Shown here: one piece after another, positions 60,201-64,000 of the stretch
Layout of the letters: each line of letters opens with the position of its first letter
Position numbering within the stretch: the first letter of the stretch is position 1
Source: Caenorhabditis remanei
Taxonomy: Eukaryota > Nematoda > Chromadorea > Rhabditida > Rhabditidae
NCBI RefSeq assembly: GCF_010183535.1
Contig: NC_071329.1
Location: 16,506,879-16,570,878, forward strand
Reading direction: 5' to 3'
DNA length: 64,000 nucleotides
Position numbers and translations under genes: made by a program
The notes under the pieces: generated by a model
What the model was told of the DNA's origin: nothing
Databases searched by the model: none
What the model saw: the letters and a program-made list of their open reading frames with translations, nothing else

Positions 60201-60779
60201 ATGAACTGGTTCATAATCATTTCTTTATTCTTCATTTGGAATTTCCAAGAATGTCACTGCTGTGTGAAATGGAGAAGGAGTGCAGATTATTGCGAGTGCT
60301 CCGATGTTACTGATATCATTCTTCCCTCATTTGACACTGGTTTGTATGAGCCCAATAAATCTTATTTCATAAATTGATGTAATTTCAGATAGAAATGACA
60401 TACTAATTAGTGAGAAAGTTGGTTGCGTTAGAAATATTACTTGCCAAGATAGTTATTTGACGTATGGCACAACTACTTTTAGTACATCGGAAATCGTTCG
60501 CCCTGCTGATAGTCATAAAGATAGTAAAGCAGTGAGTTCAATCCTAAATATGTTTTGATTCAAATTTCACTTATAGTATCTGAACAGTGCTAATCTTCAA
60601 ACTGGCGTACTAACAGGATCTGTTGATGTATATTCTTTGTTTGGAGTTACATGTGAGAACAAGAAATGGTATGCAACCAAATACCCTTTCGGAATACATT
60701 ATTATACGAATGACTCCAAACAAAAATTCCTTTATGAAGGTTTGGATGGAAAAAGATCGGAAATCGAAAGTATTGTGTG
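60201..60779 (+). CDS. Secreted DUF281-like protein, 3' end missing
   Basis: Exons 60201-60339, 60389-60531 and 60577-60779 join in frame. The product begins with a signal peptide (MNWFIIISLFFIWNFQEC). A Cys-rich segment follows (CHCC, CEC), then VGCVRNITCQD, and a conserved-looking end YPFGIHYYTNDS with GLDGKRSEIESIVW. The Cys spacing and YPxGI...GxDGxxSxI pattern fit the nematode DUF281 family. A GT donor follows the last codon, but the next exon is not found: repeats and Pao-type retrotransposon DNA come instead. The gene is probably truncated. Confidence 0.6.
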
Positions 60780-60789
60780 GTAAGTTCTC

Positions 60790-60905
60790 AGGGAATTTTG
60801 GGCAACTCGCCCACCATTTTGGGCAATTTGCCCAACAATTGGGCAGGCTTGCCTCCACGATGGCGGCAAGGCCGCCCAAATTGAGGGCAAATTGCCCATT
60901 TTATG
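60790..60905. repeat. TTGGGCAA/TTGCCC inverted-repeat patch
   Basis: Repeated TTGGGCAANTTGCCC-like palindromes occur here, with GGCAGGCTTGCC and GGCGGCAAGGCCGCC, right after the last recognised DUF281 exon. It is likely a small MITE inserted in what was the next intron. Confidence 0.55.
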
Positions 60906-61049
60906 TTGTTTCTAGCGTGCGCTTCGCTTGCTCCCCTCGTCGCGATCTATTCATTTAAGTAAAAAAAAACATAAGAACATTTATGGATTTAATCAGCATT
61001 TATTAATTCGTTCAAAAATACAAAATCAAATATAAAATTATGTATGTGA

Positions 61050-61938
61050 GAAGAATTGGTGAGAAAAGAAAGGGTTGAACGGGAACAAATTCTATGCTCT
61101 GAAAAACAGATGACAACCAGATTGTGTCTGTTCTGTAAGGACTCGGAGCACAATTCCAGCAAATGCAAGAAAATCGTATCCATCAAAGATCGCAAAGATT
61201 TTTTGAATCGTGAAGGACGCTGTTTAAACTGTCTGAGTAATGCACACAAAACTGCAGAATGCCACAGAGTCATGACGTGCTACTTCTGTAAAGGTCGACA
61301 TTTAAGTGTCCTTTGCACAAATCGCGGTGAATCATCTTCGCCATCTTCTGCTAACTCGTCGAGAGATAGCAAACACAATCAGCAAGCCAAGACAAAGGCC
61401 AAGACGGCGACTACCAACGTGACTCACACCGAAGAAGTAGAAGAAGCTGTCCAGTGTAAGACGCAGACGACAGAGAGAGCGCCGACGACCACTTCAAAAG
61501 CCTTCGTGCCGACAATTCAAGCGAAAGCGAGGAACAAGGTGTCGGGAGAGTGGACAACAATTTCGATGATGATTGATACGGGGGCCGACAGAAGTTTTAT
61601 AAAAGAAACTGTGGCAAAAACCCTCAATCTGGAAACACCGAATGGTCCCACACTACGACTGAAAACCTTTGGATCGCCAAAAGCGAAGGGACCAGAGAAG
61701 TACAAAGAAGCCTCCATTGTTGTTTTCACAGAAAACGAGTCAGCTGAAATCGACGTTCTACTGAGATCATGTGTCGTCGGAAACATTCCAAAAGCTGAAA
61801 TGTCAAAAGAAGACATACGCTTCATCCGTCGCAACAAGATTGACGTCAATACGGACGCGTTCGAGGATGAAGTAGATCCTGATGTTTTGATTGGAATGGA
61901 TCAGATGTCCACGATTTGGATTGGTAACACTATCACCT
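61050..61938 (+). mobile_element. Pao/BEL-type retrotransposon fragment: zinc knuckles and aspartic protease
   Basis: The open frame carries two zinc-knuckle-like Cys/His clusters (CLFCKDSEHNSSKC, CYFCKGRHLSVLC), separated by the R..CLNCL motif typical of Pao/BEL Gag. A linker rich in Lys/Thr follows, then a retroviral-type protease with DTGAD in SMMIDTGADRSFI and a DVLIGMD motif. This matches DUF1758-type proteases. The frame runs past a rearrangement point near 61938 into unrelated sequence and stops at 62015. Reverse transcriptase and integrase are absent. Confidence 0.8.
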
Positions 61939-62928
61939 TACCACCTTACCATTTTTGCACTTCATCAATAGTTCCAGATCTTCTTCCAGCGTTATGTTCT
62001 CTTCAATGTCAGTGAACATTTTGCTGATCGTCCATTTCTCCGAAGATGCAATTTTCTTCTTGAAGGTGGCTCTTCTGATCTTGTCGTTGAACTTTTCCAT
62101 GATGAGTTCCTTCATCATCCGATTGTCTACGGGTTCTTGAAGGCGTTCCAGCTGCTTTATCGCGACCATCAGTCTTTCGAATAGAAGTCTCTGTTCACGG
62201 GTGCTGTTGTCTTTGGCACAATCTTTGCGAACTTTTTCATTCAGTTCCAGAATGGTAGTCTCAGTGTCAGCGTATTTGTTTTTGAGAAGTTTGACGGCAA
62301 TGTCATAATTCTCGGGCGTGATCTGGAGTTGATCCAGTAGTTCTTTCGCTCCTCCTTGAAGATGGTTGAGAAGATGAGTGAATTTTAGAATATTCGAGAT
62401 GTCCGCTTTGTGGATTATCTCTTCGTAGAGCGACCAGAATTTTTGGAATTCCCATCTTTTCCCAGAGAAGACGGGGAGTTTGACTGGTGGGAGATTTGAC
62501 AATTGGCGTTCCATTTCCATGCTTGGTCGTCGCTGCGACAACTCCTTGATATTCTGCTTGTTATCCACAGGCTCGGCATTCTCTGATCGGATTCTTTTCA
62601 GTACTGCGTGGTAAGAATCCCTGAGAAGAGTAGCGTCCTGGTTGAGCTGAATCAATAGCGGGAGTTTCTCTTCATAATTTTTCACATTGACATCTTCTTC
62701 ATCTCCAATTTTTTCGATTTGCTCTGCCAACTTGATCGTCGTTGCTTCAAGCGTTTGGATTTTTGAATCCAGGAGATCTACCACTTCCACGATCTGTCCG
62801 ATATCTTGGTTCGGGATCGGCAACTTTGTGTTCTTCAGCTTACTTAGTTCATTCTGATATTTCTTCACGAATGTCGACAATGCACTCGATTGGCTTGTGG
62901 TACTGAGAAAGTATAATTGAAGACTCAT
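61933..62928 (-). mobile_element. Pao/BEL-type retrotransposon fragment: Gag capsid (DUF1759)
   Basis: The 331-residue ORF is on the minus strand. An N-terminal helical segment is followed by a DUF1759-like capsid core (LPPVKLPVFSGKRWEFQKFW, ELLDQLQITPENYDIAVKLL). It ends at KCKNGKVVR, exactly where the plus-strand protease fragment ends. Together the two fragments would make the first half of one Pao element, but here they are tail to tail, so one half is inverted. Confidence 0.8.
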
Positions 62929-63540
62929 GGTTCTTCACAGAATTAGCGATCCGAAGTGATTGAAGAGCGAAAAAAATCGAAAATTTTGAGATTTTACTCA
63001 GCGTTAGAGTAGGGGGGGGGGGTGGGGGGGGGGGGGGGGGTTCTCGAGCGAATCGTGGTGTTAGTCTCGGTTAGTTGGGAAAGGACGGACAAGAATATTA
63101 TAAAAATAAAACTCGTACCTCCTTTCTCCAAAAAGCGATCCTCGTTGTTCCCGCCACGCGCGTTTTCAGAATTTGGTCGTATGCACCATATAATGATTCC
63201 GTCTTCCTTGACGGCTTGCAGCGATAAACAGTTACAATAATAACTATTTATTGGAAGAAGAAATAATATTGAATAATATAGGGGCAAAATAGGACGGTTG
63301 GGGGAGAATGGAGAGAAGAGGGGACTCTTTCTCTCTCTTAGATTGCAAGTGGCGACCTGTCCGAGAGGACAGGCTTCTGGGTTAGACACATGAGACGCAG
63401 ACATACAAAACAGTAAAGGGGGCGGGGACTCATGGTCAAATAGACAAGGGTATGATATAGAATTACTAGAATAGGAGATATCATACACTCCCGGGGGAAC
63501 AAGTGAATTGGGGGGAAAGATAGTTAAATTAGTTTCCATC
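62929..63540. other. Leader/LTR-like region with a G-tract
   Basis: This lies 5' of the minus-strand Gag ORF and could contain its leader and LTR. I could not find a paired LTR or primer-binding site. A long G-run lies at 63011-63042. Confidence 0.35.
63011..63042 (+). repeat. Mono-G tract
   Basis: About 30 Gs are interrupted by a single T. Such tracts can fold into G-quadruplexes; in C. elegans their stability depends on the DOG-1 helicase. Confidence 0.95.
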
Positions 63541-64000
63541 ATTATTGCTGGAAGTTGAGGTGAAGAAGCCCAGTGGTAGAGGGAGTTGAATGATTGAGCG
63601 ATCCACTTGGTGAAGATCTATGAGTGATGGGCGTGTGGAGCGATCCAAGTTGTGATTGCGATCCAAATGATGTCGTGTGAGTGATGAGGATAGGGGAATG
63701 GTGGAGCGATCTGGAGGAGTTGAGATGTGAGTGTGGAGCGATCCTCGATGATGGTTTGTGGGACAGAGCAAAGAGCCGAATGGTGTTCGGTTGACGTGCA
63801 GTAGTAGCAAGCCCGCTCTCTGCACCCGCATGGATCCTTTGCCTTCACAAGAAGACAGTGCTCACAGAGGTGATCCAGCTCGACGATCTCTTTGCGATCC
63901 GCGATTGACGTGTGTTTCGGGCACTGGTTACTGTAGTGCCCTCTACCACAGAAAGAACACTTGAGACTTGGCTTGTCTTCCGCAGATATCGTGATTCTTC
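63541..64000 (-). mobile_element. Second Pao/BEL-type Gag fragment, running off the window
   Basis: The minus frame is open from the window edge to about 63618. It has two Cys/His clusters (CSFCGRGHYSNQC, CYYCTSTEHHSALC) with an LCEHCLL motif between them. The Cys pattern matches the plus-strand fragment at 61050, but the sequence differs, so it is another element of the same class. The downstream part dissolves into GATCC-rich DNA. Confidence 0.7.

Noticed and set aside
62994..63542. 182-codon minus-strand ORF rich in Pro
   Set aside because: It spans the mono-G tract and low-complexity DNA; there is no family resemblance.

Overview
This window looks like nuclear DNA of a Caenorhabditis nematode; I do not assign the species. 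The evidence is short introns of about 45-55 bp ending in TTTTCAG, AT-rich intergenic DNA, dense families of short inverted-repeat elements, and expanded nematode families: MATH-BTB ('bath') genes, KCTD-type BTB genes, and DUF3557-like and DUF281-like proteins.

The core, about 7.4-56.4 kb, is a cluster of BTB-domain genes. It includes a 360-residue gene fusing a MATH-like domain to two tandem KCTD-type T1 domains (7964-9383, minus). Six coiled-coil-MATH-BTB genes lie on the minus strand at 11.6-22.5 kb, one more on the plus strand at 27.5-29.4 kb, and a duplicated pair at 37.5-40.9 kb. Coiled-coil-less MATH-BTB genes follow at 41-54.7 kb, with two single-T1 KCTD genes at 48.8-51.1 kb and a divergent BTB gene at 55.4-56.4 kb. 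These families are known mainly as CUL3 ubiquitin-ligase substrate adaptors. The cluster grew by duplication: a 3.77-kb two-gene unit in tandem (15.2-18.7 and 18.9-22.5 kb), a 3.9-kb dispersed copy (11008-14866 to 36866-40963), a tandem copy of 41.8-43.2 kb, and a KCTD pair.

Transposons have reworked the cluster. Many insertions are defined to the base by their target-site duplications (TSDs). There are two long fold-back elements with 9-bp TSDs (32730-35586 and 44407-46479) and hAT-type elements with 8-bp TSDs (6307, 36218, 45305, 50234, 53588, 56997). There are also CAC...GTG elements with 5-bp TSDs (23258, 34303) and several TA-flanked palindromes, many of them in introns. Three genes clearly have elements inside exons: the unrecognised gene at 31.3-36.9 kb, the MATH-BTB gene at 43.7-47.1 kb and the KCTD gene at 50.1-51.1 kb.

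The edges are repeat-rich. The left end holds the 3' end of a non-LTR retrotransposon, an 842-residue transposase-like ORF and a 1.3-kb palindrome. The right end holds a DUF281-like secreted-protein gene cut short, and Pao/BEL-type retrotransposon pieces in tail-to-tail orientation. No CRISPR array, operon-like prokaryotic gene or intact tRNA/rRNA gene was seen.
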